NCBI RefSeq assembly: GCF_018691265.1
Contig: NW_024881316.1
Coordinates: 21,491,819 to 21,555,818, forward strand
Length of the DNA stretch: 64,000 bases
Direction: 5' to 3'
Source: Tyto alba
Taxonomy: Eukaryota > Chordata > Aves > Strigiformes > Tytonidae
Shown here in pieces: positions 63,219 to 64,000 of the stretch (positions are counted from its first letter, which is position 1; each line of letters begins with the position of its first letter). The position numbers were made by a program, and so were the translations under genes. Under the pieces are notes generated by a model. It worked only from the letters and a program-made list of their open reading frames with translations, was not told where the DNA came from and did not search any database.

Positions 63219-64000
63219 CTAACAAAAACAAGGTTAGTGAATGATTTGATTTTACCAGATTGAATTTACCACTTGGTTACTTCAACTTTTTTAAAAAAAT
63301 ATTAAAAATCTTACATGTAAGTGTTATCTCAAATGGTTTTACAAATTCCCATCAGTTGTCGGTATCATTTTCTCATTTTTGTGTATATAATGAGTATGGT
63401 TAGATCATTTTGTACACTTGTGTGTCCAGGCACTTCAATAAATTCATGCTGTGATAAAAACCATCAACCTGTTTGGATTCTCATGGGGAGGCCAATGGAT
63501 GGCAAATGATTATGCTGTGTCAAGAAATGTTCAACCTAGAGCAGGTACTGAATTACAGTGATGTAGCTCTCTGTGACATAGGCATCTGCCCTGTGACAGC
63601 AATTCTAGACCAACTGCAATGCAACATCCTTCATTACACTGCATCTAATGTAGCACAGTCCCAGCTTTAATATTCCCACCAGTGTAATGGCTGCACAGAG
63701 TTTAATTCTTGATAGCTTTCCCTGAATGTGAACAAGAGACAAATGTCTGGTGAGTGGCTGTATATCATTTAGTCATCTCCCTGCGGAAAGCAGTCATTTG
63801 AGCTAGATTTAAAATTGGAGAAGTCACAGACTTGGGCACTTACAGAGTTTCCCCTTTGCCCATAATGGAGAAGAATAATGAGTTTCAGTACAAATTGTAA
63901 GGGCTAAAAATATTGCTTTGTGCAATGAAAATTGTGCTGTTATATATCACCTCCCTCTTCCTCTGACACTTTCAATCAGCTTGTCAGGTTTCAGTGGTAG

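Larger units (their letters stand above)
53133..64000 (+). other. Intronic DNA to the end of the window
   Basis: Mostly AT-rich with no recognised exon. It holds an A-rich tract at 53869-53917 preceded by AATAAA (53817-53822), T runs at about 59690-59711 and 60879-60903, G/T-rich low complexity with (TTTGG)n at 61863-61960, and a short (TCA)n leading into an A-rich tract at 63161-63218. GC-richer patches near 56780-57000 and 61430-61560 carry no recognised feature. Laminin-G exons expected downstream in EYS were not seen. Confidence 0.5.

Noticed and set aside
1..64000. CRISPR arrays, tRNA or rRNA genes, bacterial-type operons
   Set aside because: None seen; repeats present are eukaryotic transposons and simple repeats.

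Overview
This is AT-rich vertebrate nuclear DNA, almost certainly from a bird. The evidence is several 3'-anchored CR1 LINE copies ending in the short ATTCTRTGAT-type direct repeat, and solo long terminal repeats (LTRs) of endogenous retroviruses of the kind common in neoavian genomes. There are no bacterial-type genes, operons or CRISPR arrays, and I recognise no tRNA or rRNA gene. Nearly all of the window is intron.

The one recognisable gene runs on the plus strand. I read it as EYS (eyes shut homolog), a very large secreted photoreceptor matrix protein made of EGF-like and laminin-G domains with a Ser/Thr-rich spacer. Two exons are intact. One at 7384-7508 holds the end of one EGF repeat and most of the next. 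One at 14677-14929 holds an EGF end, a half EGF and the start of the spacer. Both have canonical splice sites and phases 1-0 and 0-1. A third stretch, about 16390 to 18453, looks like the large spacer exon (exon 26 of the human gene) but is broken by many stops and frame changes. Downstream of about 18.5 kb I found no laminin-G exon, so the next intron appears to run out of the window.

Repeats, left to right: a 3.5-kb CR1 on the minus strand (about 3487-6985), split just before its reverse-transcriptase active site by a short ERVL-type solo LTR (4377-4658, 5-bp target duplication); a (TTTTG)n array forming the pyrimidine tract of the first EYS exon; an unclassified GC-richer block near 8.6-9.2 kb; an older CR1 (9.97-10.96 kb); a longer LTR of the same family as the nested one (12250-12868); CR1 copies at 20.9-22.3 kb and 32.3-32.8 kb on the plus strand and 40.1-40.7 kb on the minus strand; minus-oriented LTRs at 33.8-34.6 and 38.5-39.0 kb; and a roughly 1.07-kb ERVK-like solo LTR (52058-53126) with a 6-bp target duplication.

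Two points deserve attention. First, the EYS spacer exon has decayed while its EGF neighbours have not, and this exon is phase-symmetric as far as can be judged. Second, there is an exon-like open frame of 127 codons on the minus strand at 34597-34980, inside the long intron. It ends 25 bp before an LTR edge and I could not assign it to a family.
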